Shown here: in pieces, positions 42,464-51,139 of the stretch | Layout of the letters: every line of letters starts with the position of its first letter | Numbering within the stretch: the first letter of the stretch is position 1 | Source of the DNA: an uncultured Desulfovibrionaceae bacterium | Lineage (GTDB): Bacteria; Desulfobacterota; Desulfovibrionia; Desulfovibrionales; Desulfovibrionaceae | Direction of reading: 5' to 3' | DNA: 64,000 bases | NCBI GenBank assembly: GCA_949741925.1 | Contig: CATJOY010000056.1 | Location: 1-64,000, forward strand | Made by a program: the position numbers and the translations under genes | Notes under the pieces: model-generated | The model's input: only the letters and a program-made list of their open reading frames with translations | What the model was told of the DNA's origin: nothing | Database searches by the model: none

Positions 42464-43669
42464 ATGGCCACGACCATTCTGCTTATCAACGCCTGTCCCG
42501 GAGGGACAGAACCTACCAATATTCTAATTCGAGACGGCCGGATTGCGGCCATGGCCCCCACGCTGGTCGAACCTGCCGACGAAATCGTTGATTGCGCGGG
42601 GGCACAGGTGCTGCCCAGTTTTATTGACGCCCACGTCCATCTGGATAAAACCCGCATTGGAGATGACCATCGCCTACACCACATCAAAACCGCAACAGTG
42701 GCCCAACGGGCCGCCAATGAGCGGGAGCTCAGGCGCAAACTACGCCATGACCCGCGCTTTTTTGGCTCCAATCTGCTGCGGCAGCTTGCCGTTATGGGAA
42801 CAACCCATGTGCGTAGCCACATCGATATCGACCCGGAGATCAAACTGAACCATGTAGAAGCCATCCTGGAAATACGCGAGCAATTCAGGCCGTATATGGA
42901 GATCCAACTGGTCGCTTTCCCCCAATCCGGCATAGTCAAATCCCCCGGCGTCATAGAATACATGGCTGAAGCCCTCGCCATGGGCGTGGACCTTATCGGC
43001 GGTCTGGACCCGCAAACCTTTGATAACGACCTGAACGGGAACCTCAACGCAATCTTTGCTTTGGCCGAAAAGGCCGGAGTCGGGCTGGATATTCACCTGC
43101 ACGAACCTGGGGAGACAGGCCTGGTCTCCCTGATGGGCATCATAGAACGAGCCCGAGCCTTGGGCATGAAGGATATGGTCACCATTTCGCATTGCTTTGC
43201 CCTGGGGCAGATAGACCAGGCAAGGCTTGACACGGTGCTGCCCCAGATCCGCGATCTTGGCATCAGCATAGTGACCAGCGCTCCGGGCGGCATAGATTTC
43301 CCTCCTGTGGAAAAACTTCTCAAGGCCGGTGTGCTCTACGCGGGGGTTTCCGACAATATCCAGGATATGTGGTCTCCTTGGGGCAACGGCGATCAGCTTG
43401 AGCGGGCTATGCTGCTGGCCTACCGCAACGGTTTCCGCGCCGATGAACTGATCCGGCTGTGTTACGAGATGGTCACCTCCATCCCCGCGCAACTGTTCAA
43501 CCTCGAAGGCCACAGCATCTCCGGACTCAGGCCCGGAGCCCCGGCCAACCTTACAGCATTCCCGGCTGAAGATGTAGAATCTGCCGTGCTGCAACGCCCC
43601 CCACGCCTTTTCACCATAAAGGAGGGACGCTTCATCGCCAAAGAGGGTCAAGCCCTCATACCCGTGTAG
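42464..43669 (+). CDS. Cytosine deaminase-like amidohydrolase
   Basis: The 401-residue amidohydrolase-superfamily enzyme has metal and catalytic residues in DAHVHLDKT (HxH), LDIHLHEPGE (His and general-base Glu), TISHCFALG (His) and VSDNIQDMWSP (Asp). The pattern is that of cytosine deaminase (CodA) and of AtzC-type N-isopropylammelide hydrolases. It should hydrolyse an exocyclic amine on a pyrimidine or triazine-like ring. Exact substrate is unresolved. CGGGAGAAATC precedes the ATG. It stands alone, with no permease adjacent. Confidence 0.85.
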   Translation: MATTILLINACPGGTEPTNILIRDGRIAAMAPTLVEPADEIVDCAGAQVLPSFIDAHVHLDKTRIGDDHRLHHIKTATVAQRAANERELRRKLRHDPRFFGSNLLRQLAVMGTTHVRSHIDIDPEIKLNHVEAILEIREQFRPYMEIQLVAFPQSGIVKSPGVIEYMAEALAMGVDLIGGLDPQTFDNDLNGNLNAIFALAEKAGVGLDIHLHEPGETGLVSLMGIIERARALGMKDMVTISHCFALGQIDQARLDTVLPQIRDLGISIVTSAPGGIDFPPVEKLLKAGVLYAGVSDNIQDMWSPWGNGDQLERAMLLAYRNGFRADELIRLCYEMVTSIPAQLFNLEGHSISGLRPGAPANLTAFPAEDVESAVLQRPPRLFTIKEGRFIAKEGQALIPV

Positions 43670-43900
43670 CCTGGTGATCTGCTTTTTACTTGCGCAAAGT
43701 ACGGATGCCTGTCAAATAAACGGTATCCTTGCTTCGCACGATGCTGCACGCACCTGGCGGAGAGCGCAACGCCCGGGTTCGTTGTTCCCCGGCGGCATGG
43801 AGTGCCTCCATGGCATACATCCGGCTGTTCCGGCCGGAAAAATTACATCCTGCCGACTCAAGACCCGAGGTCGCGTATCGAAAAGCAGAAGGAGAGCCGA

Positions 43901-45511
43901 ATGAAAGTTCAGTTTCTCGGGGCCGCCCAGACGGTGACCGGCTCCTGTTACATGATAGAGGCCCTCGGCAGGCGTTTTGCCGTGGATTGCGGTATGCACC
44001 AGGGCAACAAAGCCATTGAGGAACGTAATGAGAATACGGAAATCTACCGCGCCTCGGATATTGAGTTTTTTCTGGTAACCCACGCGCATATCGACCACTC
44101 GGGATTGCTGCCCAAAATGGCCGCTGAGGGATTTTCCGGCCCGATTTACTGCACCGAACCGACCGGCGCCCTTTTGAGTATTATGCTGGCCGACAGCGCC
44201 CATATCCAAGAAATGGACGCCGTCTGGGAGACCCGCAAGCGCGTCCGCAAAGGAGCCAAACCGGTCTCTCCGCTGTATACGGCGGAAGACGCGGCCAAGG
44301 CTACCTCTTTACTCTCGGCGGTCAGCTATGATCAGAGTTTTACCCCCGCGCCCGGCATCACTGTGACCTTTCGCAATGCCGGGCATATCCTGGGGGCGGC
44401 CTTTCTGGAGATAGTTGTTGTTGAAGAGGAAAAAACTACCCGCGTGGTCTTTTCCGGAGATCTGGGCCGTCCGGAGGCGTTGATTGTGGATAATCCGGAA
44501 ACCCCTGCCATCCAGGCGGATTATCTATTTCTGGAATCCACTTACGGAGACCGCGACCACAAGGATGAAAACACTAGCCGGGAAGAACTCGGCCAAGCCA
44601 TTGCCTATAGCTATCCGCGCAAGGGTAAAGTTATCATTCCCGCCTTTGCCGTTGAACGTACCCAAGAGGTGCTTTATTCCCTGTTCCTCCTGCGTAAGGA
44701 GGGCAAGCTCCCGAAAGATCTGCCCATCTTCGTGGATAGCCCGCTAGCCATCAAGGCTACGGAAATCTTCCGCCAGCATCCTCAATACTACGACGACGAT
44801 TTAAAAGCCTTGCTGCAGCAGGGCGAAGATCCCTTTTCCATGCCCGAAATCCGTTATACGCCGAGCATGCAGGAATCACAGGCCATCAACGCCTATGAAG
44901 GCCCGGCCATCATCATCGCCGCCAGCGGTATGTGTAACGCGGGCCGTATCAGGCACCACCTGCGCCATAACCTCTGGCGTCCCGAAGCCAGCATCGTTTT
45001 TGTCGGCTACCAAGGCGTAGGCACGCCCGGGCGAAAAATCGTGGATGGCGCCGAATCTATCCGGATTCTCGGTGAAGATACCGCGGTCCGAGCGAAAATC
45101 TTCACCATTAACGGCTTCTCCGCCCATGCCGGCCAAAGCCAAATCATGGCTTGGTTGGCGTCTTTTACGCGGAAGGAGCTGAAAGTCCTTCTAGTACATG
45201 GTGAAGAAAAGTCCCAAGGCATTCTGGCCGGCCTAATCCGGGAGCACTTGCATCTGGAAGTCCTCATACCTTCCTATCTTGAAGAAATGACCCTGCTGCC
45301 CGGCCGCGAGGTGATGGTGCAGGCGGATCGTACAAAAGCCGAACCCACGGTGGATTGGGAGCTTTTGGTGCAGGATCTGGAAGCCAAAGCGGCGCTGTTG
45401 CGCTCGCGTATGGCCGCCTTGCCCGGAAGGGATTGGCCGACCCAAGCGGAATTGCGGGACAAGCTCCTAGAGATCAACGGCGAAATCATGCGGCTTGTTT
45501 CCCAGATATAG
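43901..45511 (+). CDS. Metallo-beta-lactamase/beta-CASP ribonuclease
   Basis: The 536-residue protein has a metallo-beta-lactamase core with THAHIDHSG (HxHxDH), NAGHILGAA (His) and SGDLG (Asp). A beta-CASP insertion follows with ESTYGDRDH, PAFAVERTQEVLY, SGMCNAGRIRHHL and INGFSAHAGQ (final His). This is the CPSF-like/YshA type found in bacteria, likely an RNA-cleaving hydrolase. A C-terminal 60-residue helical tail has no known match. ATG 43901 follows AGAAGGAGAGCCGA; the frame is open 33 codons upstream. rsmD starts 12 bases after its stop. Confidence 0.9.
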   Translation: MKVQFLGAAQTVTGSCYMIEALGRRFAVDCGMHQGNKAIEERNENTEIYRASDIEFFLVTHAHIDHSGLLPKMAAEGFSGPIYCTEPTGALLSIMLADSAHIQEMDAVWETRKRVRKGAKPVSPLYTAEDAAKATSLLSAVSYDQSFTPAPGITVTFRNAGHILGAAFLEIVVVEEEKTTRVVFSGDLGRPEALIVDNPETPAIQADYLFLESTYGDRDHKDENTSREELGQAIAYSYPRKGKVIIPAFAVERTQEVLYSLFLLRKEGKLPKDLPIFVDSPLAIKATEIFRQHPQYYDDDLKALLQQGEDPFSMPEIRYTPSMQESQAINAYEGPAIIIAASGMCNAGRIRHHLRHNLWRPEASIVFVGYQGVGTPGRKIVDGAESIRILGEDTAVRAKIFTINGFSAHAGQSQIMAWLASFTRKELKVLLVHGEEKSQGILAGLIREHLHLEVLIPSYLEEMTLLPGREVMVQADRTKAEPTVDWELLVQDLEAKAALLRSRMAALPGRDWPTQAELRDKLLEINGEIMRLVSQI

Positions 45512-45523
45512 AGCGTTGCAGCC

Positions 45524-46084
45524 ATGCGTATCATTGCAGGAGCATTACGGGGCAGGCCGCTCAAAACAACCTCCGGGCCGGGGTACCGCCCGGCCATGGG
45601 CAAGGTGCGGCAGGCCCTTTTTTCCATGCTGGAGGCCCGGGGCGTTCGCTGGGAGGAGTGCCGGGTGCTGGATCTTTTTGCAGGCAGCGGCAGCCTCGGT
45701 TTTGAGGCCCTTTCCCGAGGCGCGGCCTATGTGCTGTTTGTGGAGGCCGCGCGCAAGGCCGCCCACCTGATTGAAGAAAATGCGCGCACCTTCAATCTTG
45801 ATCCTGCCCGCTACGCGGTACGGGCAGAGGAAGCCCGGCAGGTTCTTGGCAAACGATGCGATACGCCGTTTCAGATTGTTTTCATAGACCCGCCCTATGG
45901 CAAGCACCTGCTCGGCCCATCGTTACAGGCAGTTATGCGCAACAAGTGGCTGGCCGAAGAGGGCATTATCAACGCGGAACTTGAGGGCAGGCTGCCCTTT
46001 TCTCCGAAAGAAGCCTACCCGGATCTTGTCTGCATTGGGGACCGGGCCTACGGCCAAACGCGAGTTGTATTATGGACACGCTGA
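45524..46084 (+). CDS. rsmD: 16S rRNA m2G966 methyltransferase
   Basis: This 186-residue Rossmann-fold methyltransferase methylates N2 of G966 in 16S rRNA. Marks are MRIIAGALRGRPL at the start, RPAMGKVRQALFSML, the SAM-binding VLDLFAGSGSLGFEALSRGA, and the catalytic IDPPYGK. Length matches E. coli RsmD (198). coaD overlaps its end by 13 bases, the common rsmD-coaD pairing. Confidence 0.94.
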   Translation: MRIIAGALRGRPLKTTSGPGYRPAMGKVRQALFSMLEARGVRWEECRVLDLFAGSGSLGFEALSRGAAYVLFVEAARKAAHLIEENARTFNLDPARYAVRAEEARQVLGKRCDTPFQIVFIDPPYGKHLLGPSLQAVMRNKWLAEEGIINAELEGRLPFSPKEAYPDLVCIGDRAYGQTRVVLWTR

Positions 46085-46599
46085 GTGAACGCATCGCCAT
46101 TTACCCGGGCACCTTCGATCCCCTGACCAACGGTCATGTCAGTCTGACGCGCCGGGCCTGTGAACTCTTTGATACCGTTATCGTTGCCGTAGCCAACGAC
46201 ACCAGCAAAAAAACCCTGTTCAGTCTGGAAGAGCGCGTGGCCATTGCCGAAGAGACCTTCCGGAACACCCCGAAGGTCAAAGTGGAAGCCTTTGCCGGCC
46301 TGACCGTGGATTTTGCCGAATCCCACGGCTCCCGCATCCTTGTGCGCGGTCTGCGGGCAGTTTCGGATTTTGAATATGAGTTCCAACTTGCCCTGCTTAA
46401 CCGCAAAATGAAACCCCACATCCAAACCATGTTCCTGATGACGGACTATCAATGGCTGTTCATCAGCTCGACAATTATCAAATCCGCGGCCAGTCTGGGT
46501 GGAGAGATCAAGGAGCTGGTGCCGTGGGCGGCATATAGACGCTTGCGGGAAAAATACGGGTATCCTCTTGAGGAGCCCCTCATACCGGGTACCATTTAA
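46072..46599 (+). CDS. coaD: Phosphopantetheine adenylyltransferase
   Basis: This 175-residue enzyme makes dephospho-CoA from ATP and 4'-phosphopantetheine. It shows the nucleotidyltransferase motif YPGTFDPLTNGH near residue 12, the ISSTIIK segment, and VRGLRAVSDFEYEFQLALLNR. The length is slightly above the E. coli enzyme (159). It overlaps the rsmD 3' end, so initiation is coupled to rsmD translation. Confidence 0.95.
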   Translation: MDTLSERIAIYPGTFDPLTNGHVSLTRRACELFDTVIVAVANDTSKKTLFSLEERVAIAEETFRNTPKVKVEAFAGLTVDFAESHGSRILVRGLRAVSDFEYEFQLALLNRKMKPHIQTMFLMTDYQWLFISSTIIKSAASLGGEIKELVPWAAYRRLREKYGYPLEEPLIPGTI

Positions 46600-46879
46600 T
46601 ACGGCCTCTTCCCTCTTTCCAGGGGCTGGGGTCGCCCCGGCGGGGGGAAACGCCTCCCGGCCTCATAAGGCAAGAAAAAGAGGCTTTGCAAGACATCGAG
46701 TCCCTGTGGAGCAATTCGGCCGGAGCCTGGCCGCTTTTTATCGCGCAGCTCCAGAAACCTTCGGCCTCTTCCCGGCAACCGGCGTCTGCCTCCGGCCTGG
46801 CCGCAGCGGGCACCACCTCCACATGTAACAACGCCGTAAAGCGGCCGCATGCCGGAGCCGCTGAAACAATCCGCCCGAG

Positions 46880-47947
46880 ATGATCATGCAGCAGACAGAC
46901 GCTCTCCTTGCGGCCGATATCGGCGGCACGCACAGTAGGTTCGCCCTGTTCCGGTTGGTGCGCCACCAAGACCGGGCACACCTCCGCCTGGAAAAAAGTA
47001 TTGTTTTTCAAACCAAAGCATATGCCGGTATCACGGAAGTTGTGGCGGAACTGGAGCGTACCGACAAAGGCAAGGCCTTTCTGCCCCCGTCGGGAAGTCC
47101 CGAACGCCCCGTAGCCGCAGTGCTGGCTATACCGGGACCAGCTGCCGTCAGCAGCCCCTCGGAGTCGGCGGATCGGGAGGAAGAGGTTCAGCTGCCCAAT
47201 GTGCGATGGCCGATTTCCTGGCGGGAAGCCGCTTCCGCCCTGGGTATTCCAACGGTCCGGCTGATCAACGATTTTGTGGCTCAAGGGTTTGCCTGCGCCG
47301 CCGTGCCGGAAATTCTGGAGACTGAGGAAATCATCCCCGGCGTTTCCCGTGAGGGAGCCCCTATTGCTTTGGTCGGCGCTGGAACCGGCCTGGGCCAATG
47401 CCTGATTTTTCCTTGGAGCGTTCCCTTTATCCAACCCTCCGAAGGCGGGCACACGCCCTACCCCTTTCTCAACGAGGAGGAGGCCGCCTTTGGCCGGGTT
47501 TTGGCCAGGGCCGCAGGCACGGAGGTTGCGGAACGGGATCACATCCTTTCCGGTACCGGCGTGGCGGCACTCTACCACCACATGACCGGGCTCACGCTCA
47601 GCCACCATGAGGCCACAGCCCGCCTGGCCCGAGGCCTGCCAGAAGATGCGGGAATCCTGGAAGCCTATGCCCGTTTTTATGCCCGGGCCTGCCGTGATTT
47701 TGTCATCATGAGCCTGGCCAGGGGGGGCTTGTTTATCACCGGGGGGATGGCCTCGCGGCTTCCGGCGGCGTTGCGGCACCCGGAATTTCTGCGGGAGTTT
47801 CACAACATGCAGTCCGTACGGCACATTCTCGAACAGGTGCCGGTACGCCATGTGTGCAACCAGGCGGCCGGTCTCTGGGGGGCGGCTGTTTTTGCCGCGC
47901 TTTCGTTGTACGGCGAGCTGAACCTCCAGGCGGAAGAGCACCGGTGA
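46880..47947 (+). CDS. glk: Glucokinase
   Basis: The 355-residue kinase of the E. coli Glk family phosphorylates glucose with ATP. Marks are LLAADIGGTHSRFALF (phosphate 1), VAAVLAIPGPA, RLINDFVAQGFA, VGAGTGLGQCLIF and PSEGGHTPY. With Pgi and GlgA/GlgB in this window it connects free glucose and glycogen turnover to glycolysis. The ATG at 46886 is an alternative start; neither has a strong ribosome site. The stop overlaps the miaA GTG (GTGA), so the two are coupled. Confidence 0.88.
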   Translation: MIMQQTDALLAADIGGTHSRFALFRLVRHQDRAHLRLEKSIVFQTKAYAGITEVVAELERTDKGKAFLPPSGSPERPVAAVLAIPGPAAVSSPSESADREEEVQLPNVRWPISWREAASALGIPTVRLINDFVAQGFACAAVPEILETEEIIPGVSREGAPIALVGAGTGLGQCLIFPWSVPFIQPSEGGHTPYPFLNEEEAAFGRVLARAAGTEVAERDHILSGTGVAALYHHMTGLTLSHHEATARLARGLPEDAGILEAYARFYARACRDFVIMSLARGGLFITGGMASRLPAALRHPEFLREFHNMQSVRHILEQVPVRHVCNQAAGLWGAAVFAALSLYGELNLQAEEHR

Positions 47948-48864
47948 AGCCCATTGTCTGCCTCGCCGGGGCTACGGGTACAGGCAAAAGCGCGGCGGCA
48001 CTGGCACTTGCCGAGCGATTTTCAGGCGTCATCATCAATGCCGACTCACGGCAAACCTACCGTGATTTTCCGATCATCACAGCCCAACCGGACACTGCAG
48101 AGCAGGCTTCTTGCCCTCACAGGCTTTACGGCTTTCTGCAAACTGCTGACAAGCTCAGCGCAGGGAGCTGGCGGGAGCTGGCCGTGCGGGAAATAGAGAC
48201 CGCCGCCGAAGGCGGCAGCCTGGCCATCCTGGTGGGGGGCACCGGGTTGTACTTGCAAACCCTGACCCAGGGCATTGCGCCTATTCCTCCGGTTCCCCCG
48301 GAAACGGCTTCAGCCTGGGAGGAACGCCTTTCCCGTGAAGGACCACAGGCACTGCACCGCGTTCTGGTAGAACGAGACCCGGATTCAGCAAGACGGCTGC
48401 ACCCCAACGACGGCCAACGCATCACCAGAGCCTTGGCTGTTCTGGAGGGCACAGGAAAACCTTTGGGGCACTGGCATAGCCTGCCCCTCCCCCCGCCCTG
48501 CTACCGGGCCTTGTTCCTGCGGCTGGATATGCCGTTAGAGGAGTTGACCCCCCACCTGGCGGCCAGGATCGAGAAGATGCTGATGGGCGGGGCGTTAGAA
48601 GAGGCGCAAAAAGCCCTTGAGCACTGCGCTGATCCCGGCGCGCCCGGCTGGTCCGGCATCGGCTGCGCGGAACTTTTCCAGCACCTTGCCGGAAAAATCA
48701 GCCTGGATGCATGCCGGACTCTGTGGCTGAAAAACACCAGAGCATATGCCAAACGGCAAATCACCTGGTTCAGACACCACGGAGCGCCGGAAGCCTTTGC
48801 CCCCGACGACACCAAGGGGATGCTAACGCGCTGCGCCACGTTTCTGGCTGCAAACGGTCCGTGA
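47944..48864 (+). CDS. miaA: tRNA dimethylallyltransferase
   Basis: This 306-residue enzyme adds an isopentenyl group to A37 of tRNAs reading U-starting codons. It shows the P-loop GATGTGKS (9-16), INADSRQTYRDFPI with the catalytic Asp, LVGGTGLYLQTL, and the C-terminal WLKNTRAYAKRQITWFR. GTG 47944 is chosen as the start because the family N-terminus begins there and it overlaps the glk stop. A GC-rich hairpin separates it from the convergent metG. Confidence 0.93.
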   Translation: MKPIVCLAGATGTGKSAAALALAERFSGVIINADSRQTYRDFPIITAQPDTAEQASCPHRLYGFLQTADKLSAGSWRELAVREIETAAEGGSLAILVGGTGLYLQTLTQGIAPIPPVPPETASAWEERLSREGPQALHRVLVERDPDSARRLHPNDGQRITRALAVLEGTGKPLGHWHSLPLPPPCYRALFLRLDMPLEELTPHLAARIEKMLMGGALEEAQKALEHCADPGAPGWSGIGCAELFQHLAGKISLDACRTLWLKNTRAYAKRQITWFRHHGAPEAFAPDDTKGMLTRCATFLAANGP

Positions 48865-48909
48865 AAACCGTTCGGCCAGGGGAGGAAATATTCTGTAAAG
48901 AAAAGACCG

Positions 48910-48939
48910 GGGGAGAGGAAAAAATGCGTTCCTCTCCCC
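48910..48939 (-). terminator. Terminator of metG
   Basis: GGGGAGAGGAA (48910-48920) pairs perfectly with TTCCTCTCCCC (48929-48939). On the minus strand the stem is followed by GGTCTTTTCTTTAC, a usable U-rich tract. It lies just past the metG stop and also faces miaA. Confidence 0.7.
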
Positions 48940-48949
48940 TGCTCATCAT

Positions 48950-50884
48950 TTAGGCTATGGAGCTCCCGTCAGCAACGGGGGCTTCAACGGTGATGAGTCT
49001 GAGCGTATCGCCATCAGCAGCGGTCAGAAGCATACCTTTGGATTCAAGGCCGCGCAGCATGCGGGGGGCGAGATTGGCCACAACGGCCACCTGCTTGCCA
49101 ACAAGGCTTTCGGGAGAAAAATGCCGGGCAATGCCGCTGATTATCTGGCGCGGCGTTCCTTCCCCCAAATCGATTTCCAGGCGCAGAAGCTTATCCGCGT
49201 TGGGATGTTGTTCGGCGACAAGAATAGTCCCGATTTTCAATTCCAACTTTTGGAAATCAGCATACTCAATGTTCCCCGGGGCAGACGATTCCGGGGCAAC
49301 CTTGGCGGGTTTAGCAGCGGATTGTTGGGAAGCTGCCCTCTTCTTTTCCGGATCGACTCTGGGAAAGAGGTTGGAAGCGGCGGCCAGAGGCGTTCCGGGC
49401 ATCAGCAGACCGAAGGAACCAATTTCATCTTTAAGCAACCGCTTTTCCTCATCCCCGGGGCAGCCGAGCTGGGAGAGCATGGTCGCGGCCGTTTCGGGCA
49501 TGACCGGCGCCAGAGAAAGAGCCACCTTCCGCATGGATTCCAACAAGGTATACAGCACCGTGCCCAGCCTGACGGTATCCCCGGCTTTGGCAAGGGCCCA
49601 GGGAGCAGCGGAATCCACATACTTGTTCAAATGGCGCACCAACTCCCAGAGGGCTTCCAGCGCAGAAGAGGTGCGCACTTCGCCGAACAGGCTCTGGAAG
49701 TTGCCGAGGGCCGTATCCGCCAGTTCGCGGACATAGCTTTCAGCCTCGCCGTATTCCGCAGGGGCGGGCACGGTACTGTGGCAAAACTTGGCAGCCATGC
49801 TAAGGACGCGGGAAAACAGGTTGCCGAGATCGTTGGCCAAGTCGGCGTTCAAACGGGCGATAAAGGCTTCTTCAGTAAAGTTGCCGTCGCTGCCGAAGTG
49901 CATATCCCGCAATAGAAAGTAACGGAACGCATCCAAGCCGTATGTATCAACATACTCCAAGGGCGCGACAACATTGCCAAGACTTTTGGACATCTTGGTA
50001 TCCCGGGTCAACCAATATCCGTGTACGTTGAGATGCCGGTAGGGTTCGAGACCGGCGGCTTTCAGCATGGTTGGCCAGAAGATGGCGTGGGGCTTCAGAA
50101 TATCCTTAGCCACCAGGTGCTCCTCACCGGGCCAAAGCGCTTCAAACGTGCTGTTGTCGGGCCAGCCCAGAGCGGAAATATAACTAATCAGAGCATCAAA
50201 CCAAACATAGCAGACATAGTTCTCGTCGAAAGGCAGATCAATACCCCAGGTCAAACGGCTCTTGGGCCGGGAAATACAGAGATCCTCCAAGGCTCCGGAA
50301 TCCAACAGGCTCAATACCTCGCTCCGGTAACGCTCGGGCCGGATAAAGTCCGGGTTGGCCAGAATGTGCTCCTTGAGCCAGCCTTGATACTTAGACATGC
50401 GGAAAAAGTAATTTTTCTCGCTAATGTACTCGGGTTTGACCAAATGCTGGGGGCACAATCCCTCTTCGGTCAGTTCTTTTTCGGTGTAAAAACGCTCGCA
50501 GCCAAAGCAGTAATGGCCGCCATACTCGCCAAAGTAAATATCACCGTTATCATAAACTCGCTGCAGAAACGTTTGGACAGCTTTTTTATGGGCTTTGCCG
50601 GTAGTTCTGACAAAGCGATCCGGCTGCACGCCAAGCCGCGGCCAGAGTTCGCTAAATTCCCGGCTTATGGCATCAGTAAAGGCAGCCGGGGTTTGTCCGG
50701 CCTTTTCCGCCGCCTGGACAATTTTGTCGCCGTGTTCATCGGTGCCGGTAACAAAAAAACTCCTGCGCCCCATCATGCGTTGAAACCGGACGAGGCTATC
50801 GCCCAGTATCGTTGTATAGGCATGGCCGAGGTGCGGTTTCGCATTCACATAGTAAATGGGGGTTGTTAACGAGTAAGGCAGCAC
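48950..50884 (-). CDS. metG: Methionyl-tRNA synthetase
   Basis: The 644-residue class I synthetase has the HIGH box as HLGH in YYVNAKPHLGHAYTT, KMSKS in TKMSKSLGN, and a zinc knuckle CFGCERFYT with CPQH. After the anticodon-binding helices there is a linker rich in K, A and S. A C-terminal EMAPII/Trbp-like tRNA-binding OB domain follows (about 545-644, FQKLELKIGTILVAEQHPNA). This is the long, dimer-forming MetG type. It lies 255 bases downstream of the PSP1 gene on the same strand. Confidence 0.96.
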   Translation of the reverse strand: MLPYSLTTPIYYVNAKPHLGHAYTTILGDSLVRFQRMMGRRSFFVTGTDEHGDKIVQAAEKAGQTPAAFTDAISREFSELWPRLGVQPDRFVRTTGKAHKKAVQTFLQRVYDNGDIYFGEYGGHYCFGCERFYTEKELTEEGLCPQHLVKPEYISEKNYFFRMSKYQGWLKEHILANPDFIRPERYRSEVLSLLDSGALEDLCISRPKSRLTWGIDLPFDENYVCYVWFDALISYISALGWPDNSTFEALWPGEEHLVAKDILKPHAIFWPTMLKAAGLEPYRHLNVHGYWLTRDTKMSKSLGNVVAPLEYVDTYGLDAFRYFLLRDMHFGSDGNFTEEAFIARLNADLANDLGNLFSRVLSMAAKFCHSTVPAPAEYGEAESYVRELADTALGNFQSLFGEVRTSSALEALWELVRHLNKYVDSAAPWALAKAGDTVRLGTVLYTLLESMRKVALSLAPVMPETAATMLSQLGCPGDEEKRLLKDEIGSFGLLMPGTPLAAASNLFPRVDPEKKRAASQQSAAKPAKVAPESSAPGNIEYADFQKLELKIGTILVAEQHPNADKLLRLEIDLGEGTPRQIISGIARHFSPESLVGKQVAVVANLAPRMLRGLESKGMLLTAADGDTLRLITVEAPVADGSSIA

Positions 50885-51139
50885 GAAAAAACTCCGGGAC
50901 TAAAGGGTTATCGGGCAATGCCCCATGTCGGACATCCAGGCCCGGCAGAAATACGCTTTAAGCGCCTCATAGTTTACACAGATGCTGAAGGCAGCTTCCA
51001 ACTCCATTGCCGCCTTTTTTTCCCGGACGGCATCAGCCGGAAAAAAACGAGTTCGGGACAGGTGGATATGCCCGCGTTTTCCGTCCTCCATGCCGGAGAA
51101 AAAAACAGCTTTTCTCCGGGGGCACAAATTCTTGAGCCC

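Noticed and set aside
46580-47941. A 453-codon leftward frame
   Set aside because: Antisense shadow of glk; the glk frame has all family motifs.
50900-51127. A 75-codon leftward frame between the PSP1 gene and metG
   Set aside because: No ribosome site or family resemblance; composition is like other non-coding frames here.
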